DNA of 64,000 nucleotides from CAZAQS01 sp046485135 (GCA_046485135.1 JAWOHN010000044.1:16209-80208), one strand, 5' to 3'. Counted from the stretch's first letter, positions 26,589 through 35,664 are shown. Made by a program: numbers and translations. Notes: generated by a model from the sequence alone, not told the origin.

Positions 26589-26942
26589 TTATGCACCCCA
26601 TTTATAAATTGTTATTGATCAATTGGTTAAGTAAATCAGCCACATCCTTATCCATACTTACTGATGCTCAGGCTAAAGCTTTTGTTGATAAAAACCCAAA
26701 AGGTGGTGTGTGCATTGGGCAAACACCCCCTACGTACACCATTATGGAGAAAATAATTTACATTTGGTTTTAGTGTTTCCTATCTTCATAATACATTCCT
26801 GCTTGAAAGACGTCAAGAGAGAAAGGAATTTTCCTCATGGCGCCTGATCGGACCAAAATTTTCTTGGATTATATGCGAATCAGGTATTTTTCCTAAACAA
26901 TTTTACTTGCCTTCTCCGATCAAATAAGGTACTATCAGAAAC
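26589..26942. other. AT-rich intergenic region without a supported gene
   Basis: About 350 bases between the divergent AMMECR1 and amidase genes. It holds an imperfect palindrome near 26699-26735 (GGTGGTGTGT opposite CAAACACCCCC), in the style of the G-rich repeats found elsewhere in this window. A 73-codon + strand frame (26552-26773) overlaps the amrA start and has no homology-like pattern or ribosome site, so it is not called. Promoters for both flanking genes presumably lie here. Confidence 0.6.
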
Positions 26943-27743
26943 ATGGAATCTCCAGTAACTCAAAACATCGACCATTCCCCTCGTAAAAAGATGGGGGCAT
27001 TTCACCAAATCCAGATTGTGATAGGGGTTGCCTTCCTCTTGGCGACCCTATTTACAGCCTGGGTGCCTGCCGGATTGCTCCCAGAAAGCCTGACGGATAT
27101 GCTTACAGGCGTTGTTGTCCCGCCAGACGAAAATACTGCAGGTCTGGTTCCGACCCCATCCGCCAGACCCAACCTGCGCATTGGTATCGTCGCCGGACAC
27201 TGGGGCAGCGATCCTTATGACCCGGGTGCAGTATGCGCGGATGGGCTCAAAGAGGTTGACATTAACCTGGATATTGCCACCCGCGTCAGGGAGAGTCTCA
27301 CCGGACATGGCTTTGATGTCGATCTACTAAAGGAATTTGACCCCCGTTTAGATGGTTATCGCGGGCTATTACTTGTATCTATTCATGCTGACTCTTGCGA
27401 ATATGTGAATGACGAGGCTACCGGTTTCAAAGTAGCAGCAGCAATGTCAACCGTTTATCCCGAAAAGGCAGCTCGCTTGACTGCCTGCCTGCGTAACCGC
27501 TACGCCTCCACAACTGGTCTGACGTATCATCCCGGCAGTGTTACGGTGGATATGACCAGCTACCACGGATTTGACGAGATCCATGGTGATACGACTGCTG
27601 CCATCATTGAAACAGGTTTTATGAACCTGGACAGACAAATTTTGACCGAATCACCCCATAAGATAGCAGATGGGATCATCCAGGGGGTCCTATGCTATGT
27701 AAATAACGAGGATATCTCAACACCTCCCACGCAAATCCCATGA
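26943..27743 (+). CDS. Membrane-anchored N-acetylmuramoyl-L-alanine amidase (Amidase_3)
   Basis: A 266-residue protein with one N-terminal membrane helix (~22-45), a short spacer and an amidase_3 domain. Zinc ligands are the His in GIVAGHWGSD, the Glu in GLKEVDIN and the His in VSIHADSCE. The catalytic Glu is in AAIIETGFMN. It should cut the amide bond between muramic acid and the stem peptide outside the membrane. Its stop overlaps the ATG of the L,D-transpeptidase gene (ATGA), so the two wall enzymes are translationally coupled. Family assignment is strong despite moderate divergence of the loops. Confidence 0.9.
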   Translation: MESPVTQNIDHSPRKKMGAFHQIQIVIGVAFLLATLFTAWVPAGLLPESLTDMLTGVVVPPDENTAGLVPTPSARPNLRIGIVAGHWGSDPYDPGAVCADGLKEVDINLDIATRVRESLTGHGFDVDLLKEFDPRLDGYRGLLLVSIHADSCEYVNDEATGFKVAAAMSTVYPEKAARLTACLRNRYASTTGLTYHPGSVTVDMTSYHGFDEIHGDTTAAIIETGFMNLDRQILTESPHKIADGIIQGVLCYVNNEDISTPPTQIP

Positions 27744-28795
27744 ACCAAGCCGAGTTGGAGGGTCTGCAAGCCATTGATTATGCAAGGGCAGCCTTTCGAC
27801 GAGGTGATCGCCAGGAAGCCCGCCGCTGGGCAGAAAAAGCGGCCGCGCTGATTCCAGGAAGAGAAGAAGCATGGTTGTGGCTGGCTGCTGTTGCCAGCCC
27901 ACGGGCCAGCATTGAGTATCTCAAGCAAGCCCTTGAGATCAACCCGAGCAGCAAAGCTGCGCGAGATGGATTGCACTGGGCAATTAAACGAGCTCGGGCG
28001 CAGGTTGCCACCGAACAAAAACGCATTGTCAATCCAGTTATTCCAGCAGCCAATTTCATCCAATCAGGGCGATCACCCTGGCATATCGGTGGGCCAGTTG
28101 CTGCACTCGTAGCGCTTTTTTTGCTGGCTTTCTTGATCTGGTTCAACCTGACCGGTTTTTCCATCAGAGACTCCCTCAGACCGTATTCCGCCTTGGGAGC
28201 GGGAGCCCCCATTGCTGTGAGCAAGCAGGATTTGGAAAAGGCCACTCGCACGCCAACACCAACCGCTACATACACCCCAACCCCAACGTATACTCCCACG
28301 CCAACACCCACAAACACTCCCACGCCAACGCCCACCGACACCCCAACCCCAACGCCCACAGCAACAGAAACTCCTGTACCAACAGACACGCCAGCGCCCT
28401 TCCAACCGCCAGCGCCCGGCATTCCAGATGGTATTGGGGAAGATGAACCATGGATTGATGTCAATCTCACCACCCAAACCGTGCAAGCCTATCGTGGAGC
28501 AGATCTGCTGAATACCTTCATCGTTTCCACCGGCACCTGGCGCACTCCAACGGTAACCGGTCAGTACCAGATCTATGTACAATATCGTTATGCGGATATG
28601 TCTGGGCCAGGTTACTATCTTCCTGATGTACCCTTTGTCATGTATTTCTACCGTGGATATGGACTGCACGGCACATATTGGCATAACAATTTTGGTACGC
28701 CTATGAGCCATGGCTGCATTAACTTGCGTACCGATGAAGCAGGATGGTTGTTTGATTTTGCCTCTGTCGGTACTCTGGTCAACATCCATTATTAA
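27740..28795 (+). CDS. L,D-transpeptidase (YkuD) with TPR-like N terminus and Thr-Pro linker
   Basis: The 351-residue protein has a cytoplasmic TPR-like region (1-100), one membrane helix (~115-135), a Thr/Pro-rich linker (~170-215) and a C-terminal YkuD domain. The catalytic motif is HGTYWHN, then MSHGCINLRTDEA with the nucleophile Cys. YkuD enzymes make 3-3 crosslinks in peptidoglycan or attach proteins to it. The ATG overlaps the amidase stop by 4 bases. The linker resembles the tail of the large PBP and may span the outer wall layer. The TPR-like part inside the cell is unusual and may bind a partner. Confidence 0.92.
   Translation: MNQAELEGLQAIDYARAAFRRGDRQEARRWAEKAAALIPGREEAWLWLAAVASPRASIEYLKQALEINPSSKAARDGLHWAIKRARAQVATEQKRIVNPVIPAANFIQSGRSPWHIGGPVAALVALFLLAFLIWFNLTGFSIRDSLRPYSALGAGAPIAVSKQDLEKATRTPTPTATYTPTPTYTPTPTPTNTPTPTPTDTPTPTPTATETPVPTDTPAPFQPPAPGIPDGIGEDEPWIDVNLTTQTVQAYRGADLLNTFIVSTGTWRTPTVTGQYQIYVQYRYADMSGPGYYLPDVPFVMYFYRGYGLHGTYWHNNFGTPMSHGCINLRTDEAGWLFDFASVGTLVNIHY
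28247..28393. repeat. Thr-Pro linker-coding repeat
   Basis: Imperfect repeats of ACNCCNACN units (CCAACGCCCAC, CCCACGCCAAC and similar) code the TPTPT linker of the L,D-transpeptidase. Same style as the tract at 15822-16005 on the opposite strand, which codes the PBP tail. Confidence 0.85.
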
Positions 28796-28814
28796 CTTTG
28801 CCAGCGGAGACCCT

Positions 28815-29393
28815 ATGCACAGCGCCTTCCAATACAACCAATACCTCCTGCACCGGCAGGTACTTGCTTTGACAGGCAGGTTCAGGATTTACAACCCTGC
28901 CAGGGAGCTGGTCCTTTTCAGCCAACAGAAAATGTTCAAGCTCAAAGAAGATATTCGCGTCTACACAGATGAACGCATGACGGATGAGCTCCTTTTTATC
29001 AAGGCGCGCCAGATCATCGACTTTTCTGCTGCGTATGATGTAATTGATAGCCAAACAGGGGAAAAGATTGGTGCATGGCGGCGAAAGGGTTTCCGCTCAA
29101 TGGTCAGGGACGAGTGGGAGTTGCTAGATTCGAGAGATTCTCCGCTGGGGATATTGTACGAAGATAATATGGCACAGGCTTTGCTGCGACGTTTCCTGTT
29201 GGGTAGTCTGCTGCCGCAAAATTACGATATCATTAGCTTTGAACAGCGAGTGGCTGATCTTCGCCAACGTTTTAATCTCTTCCGGTATGAGCTCAACCTG
29301 GATTTTAGTATGGATCTGAGCCAGAGATTGGATCGCCGGATGGGCATTGCGGCGGCCATCTTGTTAGGCACAATTGAAGGTCGCCAGGATTAA
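28815..29393 (+). CDS. LURP-one-related/scramblase-like protein
   Basis: A 192-residue protein starting MHSAFQYNQYLLHRQVLAL. A beta-rich core follows (FRIYNPARELVLFSQQKMFKLKE split over strands, then TDELLFIKARQIIDFS and YDVIDSQTGEKIGAWRRKG), in the pattern of LURP-one-related/scramblase (Tubby C-terminal-like) proteins. ATG 28815 is chosen since CGGAGA lies 4 bases before; the frame is open further upstream inside the L,D-transpeptidase gene. It follows that gene by 19 bases and precedes the next by 9, suggesting one transcript. Bacterial relatives are poorly characterised and a membrane-associated role is inference. Confidence 0.65.
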   Translation: MHSAFQYNQYLLHRQVLALTGRFRIYNPARELVLFSQQKMFKLKEDIRVYTDERMTDELLFIKARQIIDFSAAYDVIDSQTGEKIGAWRRKGFRSMVRDEWELLDSRDSPLGILYEDNMAQALLRRFLLGSLLPQNYDIISFEQRVADLRQRFNLFRYELNLDFSMDLSQRLDRRMGIAAAILLGTIEGRQD

Positions 29394-29402
29394 GGAGTTT
29401 AT

Positions 29403-29825
29403 ATGTCACCCAGACCTCTATTCGAAGGATTGGTGGTTGACGAAAGAGACCAGATGGTTGAAGTGCTGTATGTAGGTGATGAGCCTTGTTATGTTGTGAA
29501 TGACGCGGGCTTCCTGCGCCACATCCCCACCGAACATGTCGACCACCAGGTTCTACAATTGATGTTCGAAATGATCCAGGGTAGTGAAGGATTGATCAGC
29601 GAACAGGCTGCCAAAATGCTAGGCCAGGAGGATATCTTCACCAAAGCCATGATCGAGAGCCAGCTAAAGCAGATGGACAAGCAATTTGAGAACCTGCTGA
29701 ACACAGGTATTCCGGAAGAAGGCCGGGCATACATGGGGATGATGGGTTTTCGAGTGCGGATCAACGTCCATGGCGAAGTGATTGAAGTTAACCAGCCAGG
29801 CATGATCGACCCAGATGAAGAGTGA
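29403..29825 (+). CDS. Conserved hypothetical protein
   Basis: 140 residues, acidic, no signal peptide or membrane helix. A short beta region (LFEGLVVDERDQMVEVLYVGDEPCYVV) precedes a long helical stretch with probable coiled coil (~60-100), then a strand pair (GFRVRINVHGEVIEV) and an acidic end. TAAGGAGTTTAT gives a good ribosome site before ATG 29403. It lies 9 bases downstream of the LURP-one-like gene and is probably in the amidase transcript. I do not recognise a named family. Confidence 0.65.
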   Translation: MSPRPLFEGLVVDERDQMVEVLYVGDEPCYVVNDAGFLRHIPTEHVDHQVLQLMFEMIQGSEGLISEQAAKMLGQEDIFTKAMIESQLKQMDKQFENLLNTGIPEEGRAYMGMMGFRVRINVHGEVIEVNQPGMIDPDEE

Positions 29826-29887
29826 AGCAGGAATTTTTATAATAAATTAACGCTGCTCTGGTAGAATGAAATTAGCAAAATGGTAAA

Positions 29888-29910
29888 TTGCGAGGCTCCA
29901 GGCTTCGCAA
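29888..29910. other. 9-bp stem hairpin after the amidase operon
   Basis: TTGCGAGGC pairs with GCTTCGCAA (one G-T pair) over a 5-base loop, 63 bases after the stop of the hypothetical gene. No T-run follows it. A second, weaker stem ending in TTTTT lies at about 29919-29942. Transcription of the amidase operon could end in this 230-base region. Confidence 0.4.
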
Positions 29911-30054
29911 CAAGGGAATCTGAACAGCAAGCTCCTGTTTTTAAGGCTTTCCAAATTAAAATTTTACAGGTGGTAGCTTTTTATTGAACCGTGACAATCC
30001 CAACTGGCCACGTTTGAGTGCATGGCTACCTTAGAAGTAAGTGGAGAAGAAACA

Positions 30055-30891
30055 ATGATGAGCAATTCAGAAAACATCATCGATGTATCTGAATCTGATT
30101 TTGAATATCAAGTCTTGATCTACTCACAGACTGTACCGGTATTGGTTGATTTTTGGGCTGAATGGTGTGGGCCATGTCGAGTGTTGGGGCCAATTCTCGA
30201 GCGATTAGCCAAAGAGGCTGCGGGAAGTTTTCGCCTGGCCAAGATCAATGTAGATGAGAATCCCAATCTAGCCCGGCGCTACAACGTCAGCAGTATCCCG
30301 ATGGTGAAAGCCTTCCGAGATGGTCATGTGGTATCCGAATTCGTTGGCGCATTGCCTGAAGCTCGCATTCGGGAATTCCTACGCGCCCTGGCTCCCAGTC
30401 CAATGGATCTGCTGTTAGAAAAAGGAAACAGCTTGCTTGAGATGAAGGAGTGGGCTCAAGCAGAAAAAATATTTGGCGAGTATTTGCACACATTTCCATC
30501 CCATTCTGGAGCGACATTGGGGCTCATCAAGAGCCTTCTTCAACAAGGTCGCGCGGGGGAAGCCCTTAACTTGATCAAGAAATTCCCAGAGGGAAAAGAC
30601 TATAACCGGGTTGAGAACTTAAAGCCATTGGCTACGGCCCTGGCCCGTCTGCAAGCAGGCGATGCCTACTCCGAGAACCCACTTGAGGCAGCGTATATGA
30701 ACGCCTTACGACTGGTAACGCGCGGGAACCACGCTGCTGCCATGGATGGTCTGTTGGATGTGCTTCGCCAGGACAAGGGATATCGCCAGGGCGAAGCCCG
30801 CCAGGTGATGGTGGGAATCTTTGAGCTATTGGGAGATGATAACCCGCTTATCCGCCAGTACCGCAACGAACTGGCAATGGTCCTGTTTTAG
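30055..30891 (+). CDS. Thioredoxin-domain protein with C-terminal TPR region (YbbN/CnoX-like)
   Basis: The thioredoxin domain has LVDFWAEWCGPCRVLGP (CGPC active site) and the cis-Pro in VSSIPMVKAF. After ~residue 115 the protein becomes helical with tetratricopeptide repeats, the architecture of YbbN/CnoX chaperone-redox proteins. Homologues hold unfolding proteins under oxidative stress. There is no signal peptide, so it is cytoplasmic. The ATG pair at 30055/30058 follows GTGGAGA; the frame is open to ATG 30022 but that lacks a ribosome site. Its stop overlaps the convergent Vps62-like stop by 4 bases (30888-30891). Confidence 0.88.
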   Translation: MMSNSENIIDVSESDFEYQVLIYSQTVPVLVDFWAEWCGPCRVLGPILERLAKEAAGSFRLAKINVDENPNLARRYNVSSIPMVKAFRDGHVVSEFVGALPEARIREFLRALAPSPMDLLLEKGNSLLEMKEWAQAEKIFGEYLHTFPSHSGATLGLIKSLLQQGRAGEALNLIKKFPEGKDYNRVENLKPLATALARLQAGDAYSENPLEAAYMNALRLVTRGNHAAAMDGLLDVLRQDKGYRQGEARQVMVGIFELLGDDNPLIRQYRNELAMVLF

Positions 30892-32744
30892 CGCCAGGTG
30901 CGCATTTCGCGGATATTTTCCCACAGTATATACATTCCCCCTGCCAAGGCTGCGCCAACAACCATTGGCCAGAAAAATTCATATAAAAGAACTAATGAAC
31001 ACACGATCGCCAGGCCAACACTGATACTGGCGATCAACCTGGTTAACTGCCGGCGAAAACCCGACTCGATAAAGATGAGCACCCCAATCATGGCTACCAG
31101 CCCGAACAACAGGTAATGTGGAGCAAATACAACCAGCACAATAATGCTGGTAAGCAGCAAGGTGGTACTGATGGCGGCAAAGGCTTCCGCCAGGCGGCCC
31201 AAACGGAGATCAATATCCGTAGAAGGTTGGTGGGAACGGTGAATGTGTGAACGCAGATTACCCAAATCGCCCAGCTTCAAACGATCTTCATGCCAATCTA
31301 AAGCATCCAGCTTGGCATCCTCGATGGTGATCTCCTTTCGCAGGCGCTTAAGCTCCCCTGATATTTCCCGAATTCGTTCGTGATGGCGATCATAGATAAC
31401 TGCCATATGTGGGTAACCTTCCATGGCAGTTGCTTCAAGTCCCAAACCACCCAGCTCAGCGCTTATTGAGGCGATCTCTTCCTGCAGGTTGGCTCGGAAC
31501 TCACGAATACTCGACCGTTGTCGCTCCAGATAAGCCAGGGCTTCATCGGGGGGAGGCACCTTGGTCAGCCCAGCCCATCCTAATGGGTCATACCAGGCCT
31601 GGCGGACGGTTCCATCTCGATTGTACATCGGCCCAGCGGGAGCATTCTCTCCAGCTACCGGGTCGCGCGCATACAGTCCCCACAACCCGCGATAATCCCT
31701 GACCCACACTGGAGCATCTGTTATTGAGTCCATGTCCCATTCTCTAACCTCTCCGGGACCGATTGAGACTCCATCACCACGGGCATAATCAACGAAAGGA
31801 ACACGGAATAAATGCCAATCTTTTGAGGCGACCGTCTTGTCTCCCTGGCGGAGCGTGTTTACCCACACTTTCCGAACCCGATTGAGAAGGCGGGCTAAAG
31901 GAGTGAGCAGAGGCAACTCTGTTTCAGCGAGATACTCACCCGCCTGGAAGTAACTGGCATGGCTACCTGCTCCAGCATAAACCACCAAATGATCTCCAAC
32001 TTTCTCGGCCTCCGGATCAGTCCAATGCCGGCGCAGGTCATCGCCAGAATAATCGTGAACAGCATAAGCTACCCAATGCGGCTGGACCTGCTGGTTTTCA
32101 TCCTCTGTACAGTAGATCGAGATCATTTCCCAATCGGCTTCATGATCATTTACCCCAAAAAAACCGGAGCGCCAATTGTTAAAGGGATAGAGGAACCAAT
32201 ATTGTAATATCAACCAACCATTTTCACGGATAGCCCTCCCATAGTAGGTGTATTTCGGGTTCTCTGCCTGAATCCGGCGGTAGGTCAACGCAGCGGCAGC
32301 AGCAGTGTCTCCTGTAACGCGCCCGCGTAAAAGCAATGTCAAGGAGAAAAGCGCATCCAGGAACCGCGAAAGTATCCCGACCCTGGCTAAACGCCCCCTT
32401 CCAGCACGGAACTCAACCTCTGGCTCTGCATGGGTAAGACTTTTAACCGCTTCGTTCAAAGAAAAGCGAGCCAGCTCGATTATATCCAACGGCTCAATGA
32501 ACTTCAGGAAGTATACTGCTCCAAAGCCATCGTTGCGCGGAGTAACCAGTTTAGCGATGGTCATTTCACCTTGCGGCACCAGTAATTCTGCCGGTTCATT
32601 CGGTCGTTGGACCCACAAGCTACATTGATTGATATACCGTTCAATATCGATCGGAAAAAAGCGCTCTCCCTTGGTAAAGCGAATGACCGGTTCAAACCGG
32701 CGCAGAAGTTCGATATCGCGAGATTCAATCGCCCTGGCAATCAT
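30888..32744 (-). CDS. Large membrane protein resembling Vps62-type domains
   Basis: 618 residues. The central part (~175-290) has the pattern W-L-I-L-Q-Y-W-F-x-Y-P-F-N-N-W, then NDHEADWEMISIY and VVYAGAGSHASYF, like Vps62/DUF946 domains found in eukaryotic vacuolar sorting proteins and some bacteria. A helical/coiled-coil region (~415-480) precedes four membrane helices at the C terminus, so the large domain should face one side of the membrane. Enzymatic function is unknown. Its start overlaps the preceding small membrane-protein stop by 4 bases. The upstream MoxR/VWA pair is on the same strand. Family resemblance is from motif recall and is moderately confident. Confidence 0.6.
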   Translation of the reverse strand: MIARAIESRDIELLRRFEPVIRFTKGERFFPIDIERYINQCSLWVQRPNEPAELLVPQGEMTIAKLVTPRNDGFGAVYFLKFIEPLDIIELARFSLNEAVKSLTHAEPEVEFRAGRGRLARVGILSRFLDALFSLTLLLRGRVTGDTAAAAALTYRRIQAENPKYTYYGRAIRENGWLILQYWFLYPFNNWRSGFFGVNDHEADWEMISIYCTEDENQQVQPHWVAYAVHDYSGDDLRRHWTDPEAEKVGDHLVVYAGAGSHASYFQAGEYLAETELPLLTPLARLLNRVRKVWVNTLRQGDKTVASKDWHLFRVPFVDYARGDGVSIGPGEVREWDMDSITDAPVWVRDYRGLWGLYARDPVAGENAPAGPMYNRDGTVRQAWYDPLGWAGLTKVPPPDEALAYLERQRSSIREFRANLQEEIASISAELGGLGLEATAMEGYPHMAVIYDRHHERIREISGELKRLRKEITIEDAKLDALDWHEDRLKLGDLGNLRSHIHRSHQPSTDIDLRLGRLAEAFAAISTTLLLTSIIVLVVFAPHYLLFGLVAMIGVLIFIESGFRRQLTRLIASISVGLAIVCSLVLLYEFFWPMVVGAALAGGMYILWENIREMRTWR

Positions 32745-33181
32745 ATTTCTTCTTGCCCGCCACGCATTACAACCCGGATTTCATTTTGATTCAAGTAAAA
32801 GACCAGCACAACAGCAGATGCCATCAGGAAAAAGTTTGGCTCATCGCGAATATAAGCCATCAGGCTGGTAAACAGGATGATACCTTGGATAGACATCGCC
32901 ATCAGCCAGGCATAGCTCTTTAGCCCAAATAGCTGCAGGGTGATCGCGAGAGTCAGGAATCCCAGCACCAGCAGTCCGGCGCCCGAGGTGATCACCTTGC
33001 CAATTGCAATCATCAAGAATTCCAGGCTGAGTTCCCAGGACCGGCTGGGCCAGCCAGTTGTTGAAATCCGATATCCCCCATAGGTTAAAAGAGCAAGGCT
33101 TTGGATAAATTGAAAAACAACCAGGACAATTACGCTTCGAGGGCGCTCTATTTTAGCTCGCCGGACATGTGCTGAGGCCAT
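32741..33181 (-). CDS. Small integral membrane protein
   Basis: About 146 residues from ATG 33181 (MASAHVRRAKIERP), with four hydrophobic helices and a basic N terminus. A TTG 36 bases upstream (33217) is possible but poorly supported. There are no recognised motifs. It overlaps the start of the Vps62-like gene by 4 bases, so the two are probably translated together and may work as one membrane complex. It resembles small DUF2127-like membrane proteins only in general layout. Confidence 0.6.
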   Translation of the reverse strand: MASAHVRRAKIERPRSVIVLVVFQFIQSLALLTYGGYRISTTGWPSRSWELSLEFLMIAIGKVITSGAGLLVLGFLTLAITLQLFGLKSYAWLMAMSIQGIILFTSLMAYIRDEPNFFLMASAVVLVFYLNQNEIRVVMRGGQEEI

Positions 33182-33302
33182 GGAAAATAGTATATCACCA
33201 CCAAATGTGGGTAGCAATCCATTAAGCTATGAAAATCCCGGAAATTAGGAGGTTTTTACGGCTGCGCCACGCGACAATCTTTTCCCATGGGCTAATAAAA
33301 GA

Positions 33303-34676
33303 TCAGACCAGCATTTGATCTACCGCGGCTGTAAGATCTGCCAGGTTTTTCACCTGGTAGATTGAAGTACATTGGGGTGCATAGATGAGCATATCACTAT
33401 CCCCTGTACCCCACAGGGAAGGCGCTTCAGGATTTAACCAAATGGTCCGGCGGCTCCTCCTGGCAAGCAGGTTGAACAGATCCAGACGAGGATCATTGTC
33501 ATTGTTCCGCCCATCTCCCACCACAATGAAGATGGTGCGGTTGTCTAACAAACCTAAGAATTGATCCACGAAGGTTTGCAAAGATGCTCCCAAGTCTGTA
33601 TTGTAATATCCGGAAGGCATCCGAGCCAACACTTTTTTGACCGAGGCATGAGCATCTTTGGATTGAAAATCGGGTGAAATATACTCGAGATGGTCGATAA
33701 AGGCAAAAGCGTGAGTCTTGCTGATCTGATCTTGAATCGCAAAAAGCAAGCTGAGCATCAGCTCAGAACAGGAGCGCATGGAGGTGCTAATGTCACAAAT
33801 TAGGAGAACCTTTGGTTTCAAGGCGTGGTCTTTGCGTTTTATAGAAATAGGCACGTTGTGATGTTTTAGATTTGCTCGAATGGTCGCTTTTGCATCGAGC
33901 TGCCCAGATTTGGCGCGCTTTTGTCTCAAAACCATGCGGGTGCGCAGCATATTCGCCAGTCGTTTGACTTCTTTGTGCAAGATTTCTATGTCCTCTGCAG
34001 ATAAAGAGCCAAATGACTGGTTAACCAGGCTGTCTACCCCGTCATCTGGGGGTTTCTTGCTCATATTTTCGGCGATGCGCTGTCCGGTGTATTGGCTGAT
34101 CTGCTCTTCCAGCGCTTTTTGGTTGGCAATGAGCATCTGCTGGATCTGGTTTATACGCTGCTTATTCATCCCGAGCTCAGACAGAAGTTGCGCCAGGTCT
34201 TGAATGGCTTGTTGAATGCGGTCATTTTGCAGGGCATGCTGCATACGACGCGCCATCCATTCCCGGTAACGCAGATCATCCGCCCGGTTCATCCCAACCA
34301 ATCTGCCAAGTTGGTTGAGTTCATCCTCACTGAGCAAATCACCGCGGATCAATTTCTCCAACATTTCGCGCAGACGCCCGGTGAAATTTTCTAAGGCCTC
34401 TGCCAGCATCCTGGTTTCATCTTCTGATAGGTCTTTGGACAGATCGATAAGGGGCGAAACCTCAGCCGAGGAAAAGAAGATTGGAAAAAGCTCCTCAAAG
34501 ACCGGGATACCAGAGGCGTCTTTGATGAGTGTAGAGCGCAAACTAATTCGAAAAAGATCCCGGTCGCGCACCCCTAAATGATCAATGGCAGCAAAGGCAT
34601 CGGCGCTCTCGGCTAAACTGGTGTGCAAACCGGCTGCTCTGAGCGCAGCAATAAAACTTAATATCCGGTCTTCCAT
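33303..34676 (-). CDS. VWA domain protein, CoxE-like
   Basis: 457 residues. The helical N-terminal half begins MEDRILSFIAALRAAGLHTS, typical of CoxE-like proteins. The C-terminal von Willebrand A domain has a MIDAS motif in LICDISTSMRS and IFIVVGDGRNNDND. CoxE-type proteins work with MoxR ATPases (CoxD) in metal-centre maturation of CO dehydrogenase or as general chaperone pairs. The MoxR gene lies 13 bases upstream. No molybdenum-hydroxylase genes are in the window, so the target is unknown. Confidence 0.88.
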   Translation of the reverse strand: MEDRILSFIAALRAAGLHTSLAESADAFAAIDHLGVRDRDLFRISLRSTLIKDASGIPVFEELFPIFFSSAEVSPLIDLSKDLSEDETRMLAEALENFTGRLREMLEKLIRGDLLSEDELNQLGRLVGMNRADDLRYREWMARRMQHALQNDRIQQAIQDLAQLLSELGMNKQRINQIQQMLIANQKALEEQISQYTGQRIAENMSKKPPDDGVDSLVNQSFGSLSAEDIEILHKEVKRLANMLRTRMVLRQKRAKSGQLDAKATIRANLKHHNVPISIKRKDHALKPKVLLICDISTSMRSCSELMLSLLFAIQDQISKTHAFAFIDHLEYISPDFQSKDAHASVKKVLARMPSGYYNTDLGASLQTFVDQFLGLLDNRTIFIVVGDGRNNDNDPRLDLFNLLARRSRRTIWLNPEAPSLWGTGDSDMLIYAPQCTSIYQVKNLADLTAAVDQMLV

Positions 34677-34689
34677 ATTGAGCCTCGGA

Positions 34690-35664
34690 TTAATTTTTCC
34701 AGCGCGGCAGGTAGGAATCGTTATCTTTGCCAGGTTGGTATCCTGGGGGTGAGCGCTGAAGCCAATGTTTGGCGCGTTTCAGATCATTCTCGTGTTTTAG
34801 CAAAACGCTGAGGGTTGCAGTCAGGGTTTCCTGGTTCAAAGTCTTGGCATTCAGGGAAACTAGGGCTTTTGCCCAATCCAGGGTCTCGCTGATACTGGGT
34901 GATTTCCGCAAGTCCATCGCGCGCAGGCTCTGCACCAATTCGATTGCCTGCTGGGCCATTTTAGCAGAAAGCTCTGGCACCTTCATGCGGACCACTGCCA
35001 TTTCTTGCTCAATTGAAGGGTAACCGATGAAAAGGTACAGGCAGCGGCGTTTGAGGGCTTCGCTCAGCTCACGCGTATTATTGCTGGTCAGCAAGACCAA
35101 CGGTTTGTGCACTGCACTCAGAGTACCAAGCTCCGGCACGCTGACCTGAAAATCGCTCAGAACCTCCAACAAAAAGGCCTCAAACTCGGCATCCGCGCGG
35201 TCGATTTCGTCAATCAATAGGACCGCTGGTTCGTCGCTCAGGATAGCCTTGAGCAACGGGCGTTGGAGCAAGAAGCGCATTGAGAAGAAAACATCCTCCT
35301 CATTTGCCAACCGGTCAGCAGCATCTGCCAGTGTGTTCGCGCCGGCCAGGCTGTCTTGGAGCTTGTCGCGCAATAGCTGGGTATAGAGCAACTGCTTTGC
35401 GTATTCCCACTCATAGAGGGCTTTGGATTCATCCAAACCTTCATAACATTGCAGCCGGATTAATTGACAACCTGTTGCGCTGGCAACAGCTTTGGCCAGC
35501 TCTGTCTTTCCAACACCAGCCGGACCTTCCACCAGCAATGGTTTACTCAGCTGTTGGCTGAGATACAAGATGGTGGCAATCTCTTGACTGGCGATATACT
35601 TTTGCTTGCCTAAGGCAATTTTTAACTCATCGGGGGATTTAAATTTATCCACAAACACCACCAT
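34690..35664 (-). CDS. MoxR-family AAA+ ATPase
   Basis: 324 residues with Walker A GPAGVGKTELAK (~48), Walker B VLLIDEIDRADAE, sensor 1 in LLTSNNTRELSEA, and an arginine-rich sensor region (KRRCLYLFI). MoxR ATPases remodel partners bound by VWA proteins. It is coupled to the CoxE-like gene (13 bases). ATG at 35664 has only a weak ribosome site. An upstream intergenic region of 240 bases contains a short hairpin (AGGCCG/CGGCCT at 35716-35736). Confidence 0.92.
   Translation of the reverse strand: MVVFVDKFKSPDELKIALGKQKYIASQEIATILYLSQQLSKPLLVEGPAGVGKTELAKAVASATGCQLIRLQCYEGLDESKALYEWEYAKQLLYTQLLRDKLQDSLAGANTLADAADRLANEEDVFFSMRFLLQRPLLKAILSDEPAVLLIDEIDRADAEFEAFLLEVLSDFQVSVPELGTLSAVHKPLVLLTSNNTRELSEALKRRCLYLFIGYPSIEQEMAVVRMKVPELSAKMAQQAIELVQSLRAMDLRKSPSISETLDWAKALVSLNAKTLNQETLTATLSVLLKHENDLKRAKHWLQRSPPGYQPGKDNDSYLPRWKN

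Noticed and set aside
26552..26773. Small + strand open frame after the AMMECR1 start
   Set aside because: Overlaps the amrA start on the opposite strand, lacks a ribosome site and has low-complexity content.
28247..28393. Short tandem repeats considered as a CRISPR array
   Set aside because: The repeats are 6-9 bases with no spacers and are in frame inside the L,D-transpeptidase gene.
27778..28473. 231-codon minus-strand frame
   Set aside because: Opposite the L,D-transpeptidase, including its Thr-Pro repeat; the Val-Gly pattern is an artefact.
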